Below the pieces are notes generated by a model. It was not told the origin of the DNA and did not search any database. It saw only the letters and a program-made list of their open reading frames with translations. A stretch of 43,969 nt of DNA from Stenocarpella maydis (Eukaryota; Ascomycota; Sordariomycetes; Diaporthales; Diaporthaceae). This document shows positions 33,901 to 43,969 of the stretch, one piece after another (the stretch's first letter is position 1; the number at the start of each line of letters is the position of its first letter). Location of the stretch: NCBI GenBank assembly GCA_002270565.1, contig NQMI01000064.1:1-43969 (forward strand), given 5' to 3'. The translations under genes and the position numbers were made by a program.

Positions 33901-34460
33901 ATCGCTCAGCTTCGACGAGGAGGGCTTCGTCCGGCACATGTGCCACGACTCCAGGGGCAACGCGCCCGATTTCTACCGGGCATACGTCAAGTCGGTGCAG
34001 GACAAGATCCGCGAGAATGCCAGGCTCGAGTTCGAGGCCATCTGGCGCGAGTTCGAGGAGACGGGCCTGAAGCGGTCGGTCCTGTCCGACAAGCTGTCGG
34101 TGGCCATCACCGACCTGGACGAGGAGCTGCAGCACAGCGACCTCTGGAAGAACATTGGCATCCGCAAGGCGGTCCTGCGGGACGCGCTGCCGCAACTCCT
34201 GCTGGACAAGATCGGCCTCGACACGGTCATGGAGCGTGTCCCGGAATCGTATCTGTGTGCAATCTTCAGCTCGTACCTGGCCAGCCGCTTTGTGTATGAA
34301 TTCGGCAGCCAGCCGAGCCAGTTCGCCTTCTACGACTTGTGAGTATTCCCAGTGACCCCCTTCCCCTGTCCCGACCTGTCCCCCGCCGGAGCCAGCGCCC
34401 GAGTACTGACAGCACTACAACAGCATGTCGAAGAGGATGTCCAGGATTGGGCAGGATTAG
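30986..34460 (+). CDS. GDH2: NAD-specific glutamate dehydrogenase (EC 1.4.1.2), three exons
   Basis: Catalyses L-glutamate + NAD+ + H2O to 2-oxoglutarate + ammonium + NADH, the catabolic route for growth on amino acids. Exons are 30986-31352, 31425-34338 and 34424-34460, giving 1105 residues, as expected for the large (about 115-125 kDa) fungal class. Intron 1 (72 bp, GTGGGC...CAG) joins EQMKQ to VRELILRNDWIPES; intron 2 (85 bp, GTGAGT, branch TACTGAC) joins FAFYDF to MSKRMSRIGQD. Without intron 2 the protein would stop early at 34340. The N-terminal half is the long regulatory region of this class. The catalytic domain includes RGGIRIVKSRSKEAYAINAR (from about 604) and IPEGGSKG with Lys-649 at the glutamate site. 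The NAD-binding part follows (GPDGDLGSNEILLSNEKYTS, from about 777). The ATG context is good (A at -3). No signal peptide; cytosolic or mitochondrial placement is not evident. Confidence 0.96.
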
Positions 34461-35296
34461 ACCAGGGACCCCATATGACAATGTACAAATCCGGGCGTGT
34501 TTTCTGTCACAGGCGTTAACCGGCGTGGCTGCATTTTCGGCTAATTCTCTAGACTGGAAGACGGGGAGACGGGGATATATCGTCTGTTTGACCCAGCCGC
34601 CCTGCCAGGTGGGTGGCTGATGAGCAATGAACTTGTTCCTCGATGATCCTCAGGTCGCGTACTTGTTTCTTGTCCTGTTGCATCCACTGTGAATGCTGTG
34701 CCATATTTGTTAGATTTGATCGATGACAGGGGTTTAAGATGCGGGGACGGTGTGGTGAGGCCGAAGTTGAAAGATACCTAGGTATCTATGCTGACGCATC
34801 AGTAGCATACGGAGTACACGATACGGAGTAACTCGGACCAAGAAGGATGAGTGGTTGTGTTCAGCGCAAATGAAGCTGGGCCCCCTAATGCCCAAGTGCC
34901 AACCTACCTGCCCAGGTAGGTACCTAGGTAGGTATCTAGGTAGGTATCTAGGCAGGCCAACAGATGGCCAGGGCGGAAGCCAACGCCCCCACCCAACACA
35001 CACCCCCTGCAGCTCTTGGCAGCACAGCACGGTCACGTCAAATTTTGCCCGCAAGGATCATGCCTCCTGGCCCCGTGTACTGTTGACAATGAGAGCAAGC
35101 TGAGCCAACACCCCCCTTTTTTCTGTTTGCCATCCTCATCTTGGCTGGGCCGCTGCGGCTGCGTCGCTAGTCAACGGGCAGACACAACGATGCTCTACAG
35201 CACGGCCTCCCCGTTTCAATCCGAAGGAGCAATGGACCGACGATAACAACTGCGCTGTCTTGCAACTGACAGGACCGCCAGCGCCCCATCCCAGCC
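34461..35296. other. Intergenic region between GDH2 and the ankyrin-CorA gene
   Basis: Holds the 3' end of the dehydrogenase gene and the promoter of the next gene. Two TACGGAGTA motifs occur at 34808-34816 and 34822-34830, and a 12-bp tandem repeat follows. No coding frame is supported. Confidence 0.5.
34914..34958 (+). repeat. 12-bp tandem repeat (AGGTAGGTATCT)
   Basis: Three copies (34914-34949; the first has ACCT in place of ATCT) and a partial fourth. Just upstream, CCTACCT (34903-34909) is the inverse of the repeat start, so the block can fold back. Related AGGTAGGT/ACCTACC strings occur at 25711-25752, 27890-27900 and near 34776, so this looks like a dispersed intergenic motif of this genome. 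Confidence 0.85.
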
Positions 35297-38200
35297 ATGA
35301 CAACCGCGAGCTTGTCCAGCTCCAACGCGCCGGAGCACGTGCAGAAGCACATCCGCCTGCTTTCGGCCAGCGCCTCGGGCAACGAGAGCCGGGTCGCGGA
35401 GCTGTTGGCGGAGGAGACCTGGGCGTCGCAGGCAGACCACTATGCGCTCCGCCAGGCCCTGGTCAAGGCCGCGCTCAAGGGCAACCTCGAGGTTCTGCGC
35501 CTGCTGCTCGAGCACGGCGCCGGCGTCCACCCGCAAAGGGACCACGAGCTGTCACCGCTGGTCAAGGCCGCCGAGGCGGGGCATCTCGGCGTTGTCGCAG
35601 AGCTCCTGGAGCGCGGCGCGGACCCGGACTGGCGCGGCAAGAACGGCCAGACGGCCTTGTTCCCGGCCTGCATGCGCGGCCACAACGCGGTCGTCAAGGC
35701 GCTCCTCGACAAGGGCGCAGATGTCAACGGCGGCAGGAACCAGGACGGCAGGCCCGGCGACAAGGACGGCCGCACCCCGCTGCTCTATCTGGCCTCCGAG
35801 AAGCCCGGCAGGTGGACCACTGACACCGTCAGGCTCCTCGTGCAGCACAGGGACATCGACCTGGACCCGCGCGACTCCATCGGCCGTACCCCGCTGCATT
35901 GGACGGCGACCAACAATTACATCGACCTCGCGCGGGCTCTCCTGGGCGCCGGGCCCGCGAGGCAGGCCGACGTCAACGCGGCCCAGAACCGCGGCAGGAC
36001 GGCCCTCCACCTCGCCGCCGAGCACAACCAGGTCGACTTTGTCGACCTCCTGCTGGCCCACGGCGCGTCCGCCGACGCGGTCTCGGACGGGAGGTGGACC
36101 CCGCTGCACAATGCCTGTGAAAAGGGCCACGAGGTGGTGGTCGCCAAGCTGCTGGCTGCTGGTGCCAACGTCAATGCTGAGCTGTCCAACCGCATGACCC
36201 CTTTGCACTGGGCGGCTTTCAAGTCAGTTTGTTCCATCCAAAGTCTATTGCCAATCTCATGTCGTCCATCCATTTGCCCGAGTACTTTGAACAAGCTCCA
36301 CGGACGGCCGGGACGCTGTGCGGTTTCTGCTCTTCTCTTCCAATCTCATGTGCATGAAAACCAGGGAGTGACTGACATGTTACACCAGCGGGCATGGCGA
36401 CGTCGTAAGGCTTCTCTTGGAAAGGCTCGAGACAGACATATCCATCAAGGATCAGTTTGAGCGGACTGCTCTGCTTTGCGCGGCTGAGCGGCACCACAAA
36501 GATCTTGTTCATCTCCTCTCACCTTCCAGGGCTTCTCACAGGTTATCTGAAAGCGCAAGAGAAGCATCCAAGCTCTTTTACGCGACAGTCGTGGATTTTG
36601 GTGACTTCCAGGAGATGAAGTATCGGAAGGGCGACGTCCAGGAGAGGAAGAAGCAGCTGGTCTTTAAACCGTCAATATACGACTTGCTCTACGGCTGGGA
36701 GGACAGTGACAAGAACGTGCCAACTGTTCCAGTCCTGGCTAGGAACGTCAAATGGGAACCGCACTTCAGATGGATTCACCTCCCTGCCAACAATATCGCT
36801 TGGGTGGAGACCCTCCTGGCCAAGTCTTTCGTCGAGGGTGGGTTTCGTGATGTCGAAGGCTTCAAAGCTCTGGAGAAGTGTTTTGATCAGGAGCATCGTG
36901 GTATGTACTCCCATGGGAATTTCATGAGGACTTACACGCACCGCGTCCCAAGCCGCCGCGCGGAAAAAGAGGACGCTCCACTGGGGACCGTCTCCGAACA
37001 GGTAGCCGAGTCGAAGGCGCCAACAGGGCCAGCAGTTGCCGAGTCCATCATAACGGATACATCAGAAAACAGCACCTTGAAGCCAGAAAACAAGAAAAAG
37101 AGCAAATCCGAGCAAATCACCGAGCGCCATCCCGCGAAACAGAAGCGTAAGAAGGGCAATCCAGGCAACCCGCCTGGTACCAAAGAGGCCAAGCTGAACA
37201 GCAGGCAGTCGTCGTTCGCGCCGTCATTTGCATCGACCGAGGCATTCAGGCAGCTTGTCAACAACGGGAAGATGGTGCTCTTCGTATGTCTAGTCCGGTC
37301 CTGTCTTAAATTCTTTTTTTGGGGGGGGGGGGGGGGGGGGGAGACAGGCTGACATCAACAGATGCCCTTCCTTCACTATGAAACGCACGACCGCCGCCTG
37401 AGCATGGCTGAGACCATACAGAGAGCTCGCGCAGGTGGAAAGCCCCAGGGGAATGCTTCGCGAGATGAACTCCTTATTCACGCATACGTGAACAACCTAC
37501 ACCCGAGACGGACGCTTGACCAGTTCTTCTATCATGGCATTGATACCACGCAACGCGATAACGACCAGGTCGTCTGGAGGTATTGCAAAGAGCATCGAAT
37601 GGAGCCCAAGGTGTTCATGGTGGACCAGCTCTGTGAGCGCCTATTCACACTGATTTATTCCGAGCACTTGCTAACCCTACAACCTCCAAGGGCTGTGGAT
37701 TCTTGGTGGCGGTAAGCAGGTTTCAACCAAGACAGACTGAACGCTCCTGACCGCATTTCCCAGATACTGTGATTACTTGCTTCCCGCAACGATGGGATCA
37801 GCCCAAACAGGATCCGCTGAACCTGGTCGATGGTATAGTGGAGGAGACCAACGCAAAGACGAGGCCACCGATCCAGTCTGTTTATGACTTGGCCATGGTG
37901 ATTGCCGGAAGAGCATCCGGTCTATTTGAGTGTGTTTCCTCTGCGTTGGCGTACCCCATAGCTCGCAGCACGCGGCCTCAGGGATCAAGGCGTTCTTCAG
38001 GTCAGCCCTTTGAGTAATGTAACTGACCAAGGTTGAACAGCCGGCATCGACTACATGAGCAACAATTTCAGTTCCTGGACATGTTTGAGAGCAGCATCGG
38101 ACACGTTACAGACCAGGAGAGCCGACTCTTTAGCAAATTTCACAAGGCTTCGGAGAAGTCGACGCAGATGATCAGACGCTACCGCCATGGTGCCAGCGGC

Positions 38201-39276
38201 AGCCAACATGAGCTCTCGGATGACCTATTGAACATCCACCAAGAGACGAGGCTCTTGGCGGAAATCAAAGACATACAAGACGAGCTGAACATTATAGCAG
38301 TGGTGCTGGAGTCGCAAATGCTAGTGTTGGACGATTTCTACAAGAACGTCGCCGAAGAGCTGCGCCTGGAGGGAAGCCGGAGGTCAACCGACGGGCTGAT
38401 CAAGGAGATCAGGAGGCGTTCCTTTGAACAAGAACGTCTGCTTGAGGTGCACCAGAACGACCTTGTTCGGATGAACAGGCAGGCCCACGGTATACATGCC
38501 AGCCTGACCAATCTCTTGGATCTCAAGCAAAAGCATTCAAACGCCCTAGAAGCACGATTCGCTCGAGAGCAGGCAATAATAGCCGCCAAGCAAGGTATGT
38601 GCCATTGTCTCGTGAGGATCCTCCCCGGCGACCACTGTAGCAGGCAGTTAGTTGACAGCCGACAGGTCAAACCGTAATGGTCTTCACCATTGTGACAATT
38701 ATTTTCCTCCCGATGTCGTTCATCGCAGCCTTCTTTGCCATCAACTTTCGGGATTGGGACAACCATCTTACGGTAGGGTGGGTGAGCAAATACATGTTCG
38801 GGATCGGACTTGCCATATCGTTTGTGTTCGTGTCCATGGCCTTCCTGGTACACGACATCTCGGATGCGTGGAAGTCACTGATACGAACCGTGAGAACCCA
38901 AGCCGGCCGTCTTGGCCGCAAGGAAACACAGCATGAGGTGGACAAGGGAGGTCACCCGGACGATATATCGACATGGGCCGCGGGGGACAACAAGCCGGGT
39001 ACCGCCGGCGGCGCCTCGGCGGGTGCGTATCGGTCCCGTGCGAACGATGTCGAGTGGAAGAGGGGCATCCTCGACGGCGCGGACCATTACGCCGTGCGCA
39101 TGAGCCGCGATCAGAATCGCTACGACCATGCCCGCCTCGGACTGTCGCCCCTTCGGTACGGCGGGCGGCAGCTCAGCGTCGGTAGCGGCCACGGGGGTGT
39201 GTCCCTGGTCCGGCGGAGTTTGGACGGCCGTCGTGGCAGGCCGAGTGGCGACCTAGAGAGGGGGAGCGATCCCTAA
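35297..39276 (+). CDS. Ankyrin-repeat protein with C-terminal CorA-like transporter domain, seven exons
   Basis: Predicted 1147 residues. Exons: 35297-36222, 36389-37283, 37362-37632, 37691-37711, 37764-37929, 38041-38594, 38666-39276; introns are 166, 78, 58, 52, 111 and 71 bp. All splice in frame and rebuild family motifs such as AAFNGHGDVVRLLL, VDQLWLWILGGDTVITCFP and GLFDRHRLHEQQFQFLDMFE. About nine ankyrin repeats (roughly 48-355) carry GRTPLH..A-type signatures. A middle region typical of fungal CorA-like proteins follows, with MPFLHYE and FFYHGIDTTQRDNDQVVWRY. A long helical stretch leads to two membrane helices (about 948-968 and 987-1007) and a basic, disordered tail. This is the CorA topology for Mg2+ or other divalent cations, but the GMN signature after helix 1 reads AIN (969-971), so transport is uncertain. 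Exon 4 is only 21 nt. Intron 2 contains 21 consecutive G. Membrane location is inferred from the helices. Confidence 0.9.
37321..37341 (+). repeat. 21-base poly-G tract inside intron 2
   Basis: Twenty-one G follow a run of T within the 78-bp second intron of the ankyrin-CorA gene. Its length is probably variable and hard to sequence. On the transcript it could form a G-quadruplex. Confidence 0.95.
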
Positions 39277-40383
39277 AGAGTACGATGAGCAAATGATGCC
39301 AGGAAGCCAGAATGGCCAGACAATTTAATTGTTGTATACGTGGGCAGGCCGCAAGATAGCCGGTTTCGTTCTTAATCCGATCAAAATACGCCTTTTTCTA
39401 ATGTAAAAGAAAAACAAACTTACATGACCCCTAGCCTGAGCATATACGCAACTTGGATCTCCTCTTCCTGCTATACATGAGGCGGTGGAATAGGACTGCT
39501 GGGTAGACGGGAAAACATAGATCGAGGGCGGCAGAGAGTGCTGGACAACACATGAGCCTCGATGCCAACCAGCAGCGCCGGACCGGGATAGAGGAGAGAG
39601 CATGCTCGCCGGCAGCGAAGTAACAGTATTCCATATACATATTGGATCGAGTCAATACGTTTTGCCCCTTCAATCTTCAGGGGCCACGATGATTCCGGGG
39701 GTTTTGCAGCCGAACGGGAACACCCCACCCCCCGCCGGCACGTGCAGCAATGCCAGAACAGCCAGTGGGCCTGGCCAAGGGTTCATTACGGGGCCAGCCA
39801 TGTCGGAGGACTCATCACTCCATAAAGCTCATCTGGGTGGTGTAAAAATGCTTGAATGACTCGAGGCTCTTGTTACTATCCTGGGATTACCTAGCGAGGT
39901 GTGGTTGACAGGGCGGAAGAAGCCGGCTGTGATGAGCCTGTTAAAAACTGGAGGTTTCCACTGATTTATCACGCCTCGGGCGTCTATCATAAAGGGAGCG
40001 GAAGCCCCAGATGAAGGCCTAATCCCATCTGATTTCCGGGCTGTCTATTACCTTTCCCACCTGGAACAGTATGGCAATTTCCAGACCAGAGGCGTGTGTG
40101 GGATTCAGATGAGCTTCAAAGTCGACCTCTGGAATGGCATTCATTGTGGGCCCCTGGTTTAAGTTAGTGTGTGTACACTACGGAGTATAAGGATGCTTTC
40201 CCGTCTCCCCCGAAGCTGCCTACGCACAGTAAGTATATTACGTCACACCGGCGAGCGTGGGATTTCACCTGTCGCCATCTGAGCCCTTCCAACCCTCAAC
40301 TCTCCGTTCGATGCAACATCGCCCACCACGCTTTGTTGCAAACACACATCCACACATCTGCATCCCCAAACAACCCGCCGGCA
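39277..40383. other. Intergenic region, no gene seen
   Basis: Contains the 3' end of the ankyrin-CorA gene and the promoter of the small gene that follows. A TACGGAGTA motif lies at about 40179-40187. The open frames here look non-coding. Confidence 0.5.
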
Positions 40384-40671
40384 ATGTCCTTCAAACCACA
40401 CGACCAAGGCCTTACCCCAGGCCTGGTCGGGGCCCGGGAGAAGGAGGTCATGGACGAGATCAACCAGCTCATCGATAAGAAGCTAAACCTCGCCCTGGCC
40501 CGAATCATCCCCAGCGACCCCAACGCCGCCCGCATCGTCCAAGACCCCGAGATTAAGGAGCAGGCAGACAACCTCAAAACCGCCGTCGCTGCCGTCGTGG
40601 AGAGACACGAGAGCATCATCTCGACAATTGCCAAGTCGAAGAAGGACAAGGACAATGATAAGCCAGTATGA
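40384..40671 (+). CDS. Small protein of unknown function, 95 residues
   Basis: The ATG at 40384 follows a C/A-rich leader typical of fungal genes, with G at -3. The frame is open upstream to 40171, but that part reads like leader. The protein has no Cys or Trp and no signal peptide or membrane helix. It is likely mostly helical, with EKEVMDEINQLIDKKLNLAL followed by a second helix ending in VVERHESIISTIA, and a Lys/Asp-rich tail (KSKKDKDNDKPV). Codon use is C-ending and matches the dehydrogenase gene, which supports its being real. No family is recognised. No intron is needed. Confidence 0.65.
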   Translation: MSFKPHDQGLTPGLVGAREKEVMDEINQLIDKKLNLALARIIPSDPNAARIVQDPEIKEQADNLKTAVAAVVERHESIISTIAKSKKDKDNDKPV

Positions 40672-41940
40672 GCAGGGCTGTCGTCTGTGGCCCAACAAAG
40701 TGGGAAAATAGCTAGGGGCACAGCCAAGTTTTCAGAATACCAGCGCTATTCCGCACCCTTCTTGGCGGGCTCATGAGCTGCGCAGGTGGCTATCGTGAAT
40801 CCCGCAGACAATCACATTCCATGATGGGATTCCTTCTGGTCCTTCATGTGCAGGCGATATCGAAAAGTGCTCTCGCACACCCCGAAACTGGCGGGGAATA
40901 CACCAAAAAAGAAAGAGAAAAAGAGAAAAAGCCATGAAGTCGAGGGCACCATGCAGGCATTAAATTTTCCGGCGCTTCCCCCCTGGTTCTCTTCCGCTGA
41001 CAGCTGGAATGCGCGTCCTCCTATTACTTCTACGGTTTGTCATGCGTGCTCCTGAATCGCGTGGTAAACGCACAGAAGACAAGCAGTAATGAGTGGGGCC
41101 AGACCTCAGTATGTTGAGCTATGTCCTTCCTTGAACGAGCGATCAGCGGACCACGGTTATTGTCTGAAATAATGAGGCTGTGACGGTGCACTGGCCAGAC
41201 CATTCTCCTGACACCAGTCACAAAAAAGCTTGGCTTCTGCCGACGAGTTGCCCATGGCAAACCTGCCTGTCAGAACACACCGTGGGCATGCATCATCTCA
41301 CCAGTGAGTGGGTCGTCCGTCAGCCTCAGACTGCCTGCCATATATGCAACAAAGGCAAAGCCCCATGATTGTCCACCCCACAGGTTAGTCAAGATCTATA
41401 AACTAGGAGACTAGCCTTCAAACTGACTGGTGCCCAAAACTTTCGACTCGTCATGCTACCCACAGCTCTTTCTAAAGACTAATGTAATTAGAACCTACTT
41501 ACGATCTTCGTGCCCATAGAGCTAGTTCGTGATTGTCTCCATCCGCCACGCCAGCTTGCTCCATTCGACAAGAAATGGTAATCCCATGACCGGCCGCCAT
41601 GACGTTTTCATGACGGCGGCCCTCGGCAAATTAGAGTGCATGGTGATTTATCGGGCAGCGTGTGCATCAGGCCAAAGGAGTTTCGACGAGTTGATGGTTG
41701 GGTTTGAACAGCAATATACGTTACCACACATGCACCACAAACAACACCCCCCCCCCAACCGGCAACGCGGGCCACCTCAAGGTCCATTTTATCCGTCAGA
41801 ACCTGCAAAACAAGCTCTATCGTCCTACCAGATAAGACACAGGCCTCTTGTTGCGCGGGTACCTTCTACACCTCCACAGGGATCTCAAATGTTATTTCGT
41901 CACTTCCGGTGGGCCCCAGTGGGTCAAATGAAACCATATC
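40672..41940. other. Intergenic region before the third AT-rich island
   Basis: No supported gene; the 138-codon frame at 41529-41945 has no recognisable feature. Visible simple sequence includes an A/AG-rich stretch at about 40902-40933 and a run of 10 C at 41747-41756. Confidence 0.5.
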
Positions 41941-43969
41941 TTTAAATACCACCTTTTATTGGCAGATTATATACATACCTAAGTACATTATAATATTCAG
42001 TAATCTTTAATAGTAAAATTTAAAGCTTATTTAGTATTCTTTAAGCTAATTATAACAGTGACTCCTTAAAACTTAACTCTTAAGCAGTTATAATTACCTT
42101 TGAAAGCTTAAAAAGATTAAGGAATTAAATATTATAATATTTTATAAATTTTAAGTCTATTATATTTAATGATGAATAAAGCTATAAAAGCTTTATTATT
42201 TTAAAATAAAATATACAAAAATTAAATAAATATTATAAACTAAAGTATTATTATATTAAATAAATACATTAATTATTTAAGTTAAAATTTAAAAAGTAAT
42301 ATATTACATAGAATATTTTAAAGATAGTTATTCATTAAATAAATTATATATTACAGTTTAATGGTTTTATTACTTAATAAATTTCTTCTAAAAACTTTAT
42401 ATTTTATTTATTTATTTTTAAAAGTATATCTTTAAGCATTAACTTAATTTCCTTTTACTCTTAGATTTTCTTTAAAGAGCCTTTACAACTTTTTCAAATA
42501 TTAATTAAAGTATTAATCTTAATTCATAGCTTATATTGTTTTATTATATTATAATCCTTAAGCTTTAATATAACCCTTACTTTAACTTAAACTTAATTAT
42601 TATATTTAATAGTTATATTTATTTTATTATTACGTATATATTATCTTTATTTATTTATAAGGAAATATAGTTATTATACCTTAATTATATTATAAAGTTA
42701 ATTAACTTTAACTTTAGTCATTAATATACTTAATAATAAACTAATTTAAAAGTAATATAAGTCTTATAAGCTAAATAGGCTAAATACTTTAGTTATTTAA
42801 TATTATAAATAATTATTTAAATAAAGTATAACGTGGTATACTAGTAAGTAAAATATATTAGTAAATAAATTAATTTTGCAATACTTACCAACTTCTATTA
42901 ACCTTAGCACTTACCTAGGGCTAAACAACTAATAAAGGTCAATACTAAATAGTACTAACTATACTTAATTGCTTATTTCTAATTAATTTTGCTAATTTTA
43001 AGATATTATGGTAGGTATAAGTTGATCTATAAGTATTAAGGTTTAATAAAATAGTCCTTTCCTAGTACTAATTATATGTTTAATTTTTATATAATTCTTA
43101 CATTAACCTATTTATTAAATTATTTAATATCTTATATATAATACTATAGTATAAAATAAATAAATAATAAAGTTATAAGAACTTATATATTAATACTGAT
43201 AAACTTAATTAAATTAAAGAATACATACTTGTTAGATATATTATTAACTAAGATATTTAAAGATTTCCCTTATAGCGTTTTATATATAAGACATACCTAA
43301 CCTTCTATTATTATTATATAATACTAAGCTTATAAGTAAGTATTAGGTTTAGTGCTTTATAAACATATAATTTAGCCTAAAGACTAATTTAAACTATCTT
43401 TATATTTATTAAAAACCCCTTTATAAAGACCTTGAGGTTATTAAGAATTGATTTAAGCTCCTTTATAATATAATAGCTAAATAAAAGATTATTGATAAGA
43501 ATCTCTATACTTCTAATAAGATTAGCTTTATAATAATTATTAATTACCTTATTAATAATAGTTATATATATTAATAGGCTGAAAACCGCTAAATTTATTT
43601 AGTCTAATAATTAGGAATAACTAATAGCTCTTAAGTGTATCAATATAATAAGCTAATATATTTTACTATTTATTATTATCTAGGCTGCTTATTATCCTGT
43701 AAGCTAGACTATAAAATTAGCGTTTTTTAGCTCTTATGTAATCTATCCTACCTTAAATAAATAAGTAAATAATAAGGCTAGCCTAAAATAAATTTAGTAC
43801 TTTATCAATTACATAAAACTTAAGAGAGGTATAAATTACTATATATTAATTATAAATAGCTATAGGAGCTATATATTAGCTAAATTCAATTAATACTATA
43901 AGGAGAATAAGATTATTATTATTTATGTAATATTATATTCTTCTTATTTAATTTATTCATTAAATATTA
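41941..43969. other. Third AT-rich, RIP-degraded island (continues past the window)
   Basis: Composition changes sharply at about 41941 from normal to extremely AT-rich, with TA-rich sequence and stops in all frames to the window end. No frame reaches the length or quality of a gene. It is the most degraded of the three islands, and the original element cannot be recognised. Confidence 0.75.

Noticed and set aside
34339..34342. GDH2 ending at the TGA at 34340
   Set aside because: The TGA lies within a perfect GTGAGT donor; splicing adds the conserved FMSKRM-type C-terminus and a better stop at 34458.

Overview
The window is nuclear DNA of a filamentous ascomycete (Pezizomycotina, most likely a Sordariomycete). 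The main evidence is: short introns of 50-166 bp with CTAAC/CTGAC-type branch sites, a large NAD-specific glutamate dehydrogenase, an ankyrin-CorA fusion protein, pyrimidine-rich leaders, and transposon remains full of CpA-to-TpA changes, the mark of repeat-induced point mutation (RIP). The species cannot be fixed from sequence alone.

Layout. 1-2.2 kb is AT-rich decayed repeat DNA with one GC-normal island. 2.8-3.8 kb holds an aminoglycoside-phosphotransferase/choline-kinase-fold protein that has lost its catalytic residues and lacks an obvious ATG. 4.9-6.3 kb (minus strand) is a two-exon FAD monooxygenase. 6.3-10.3 kb is mostly featureless. 10.3-11.9 kb encodes an unusual protein with about 14 tandem Cys/His modules and a charged coiled coil. 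12.2-15.2 kb is a complete but RIP-inactivated Mutator-like element with 47-bp terminal inverted repeats. 15.4-17.0 kb has a tRNA-like box pair and a decayed copia-type gag without pol. 17.45-17.56 kb carries an 89-bp repeat matching bases 1-89, and a second AT-rich island follows to about 22.9 kb. 22.9-25.6 kb is GC-normal with coding-like debris and a 15-bp tandem repeat. 25.7-30.9 kb is GC-rich, has no convincing gene, and probably includes the promoter and leader of the glutamate dehydrogenase. 30.99-34.46 kb is the NAD-glutamate dehydrogenase gene (3 exons). 35.3-39.3 kb is a seven-exon ankyrin-CorA gene. 40.4-40.7 kb encodes a 95-residue unknown protein. From about 41.94 kb to the end is a third AT-rich island.

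There is no operon or obvious gene cluster. Glutamate dehydrogenase (nitrogen and carbon catabolism) and the ankyrin-CorA membrane protein are tandem neighbours with no evident functional tie. The overall picture is a two-compartment fungal genome: GC-rich gene blocks separated by RIP-degraded transposon islands, with fast-evolving or decaying genes near the island edges. Nothing here amounts to a clearly new multi-gene system. The strongest unusual items are the Cys/His-repeat protein with its compensated frameshift, the intact-frame pseudokinase, and the 89-bp repeat at the edge of RIP-mutated DNA. GC statements are judged by eye.
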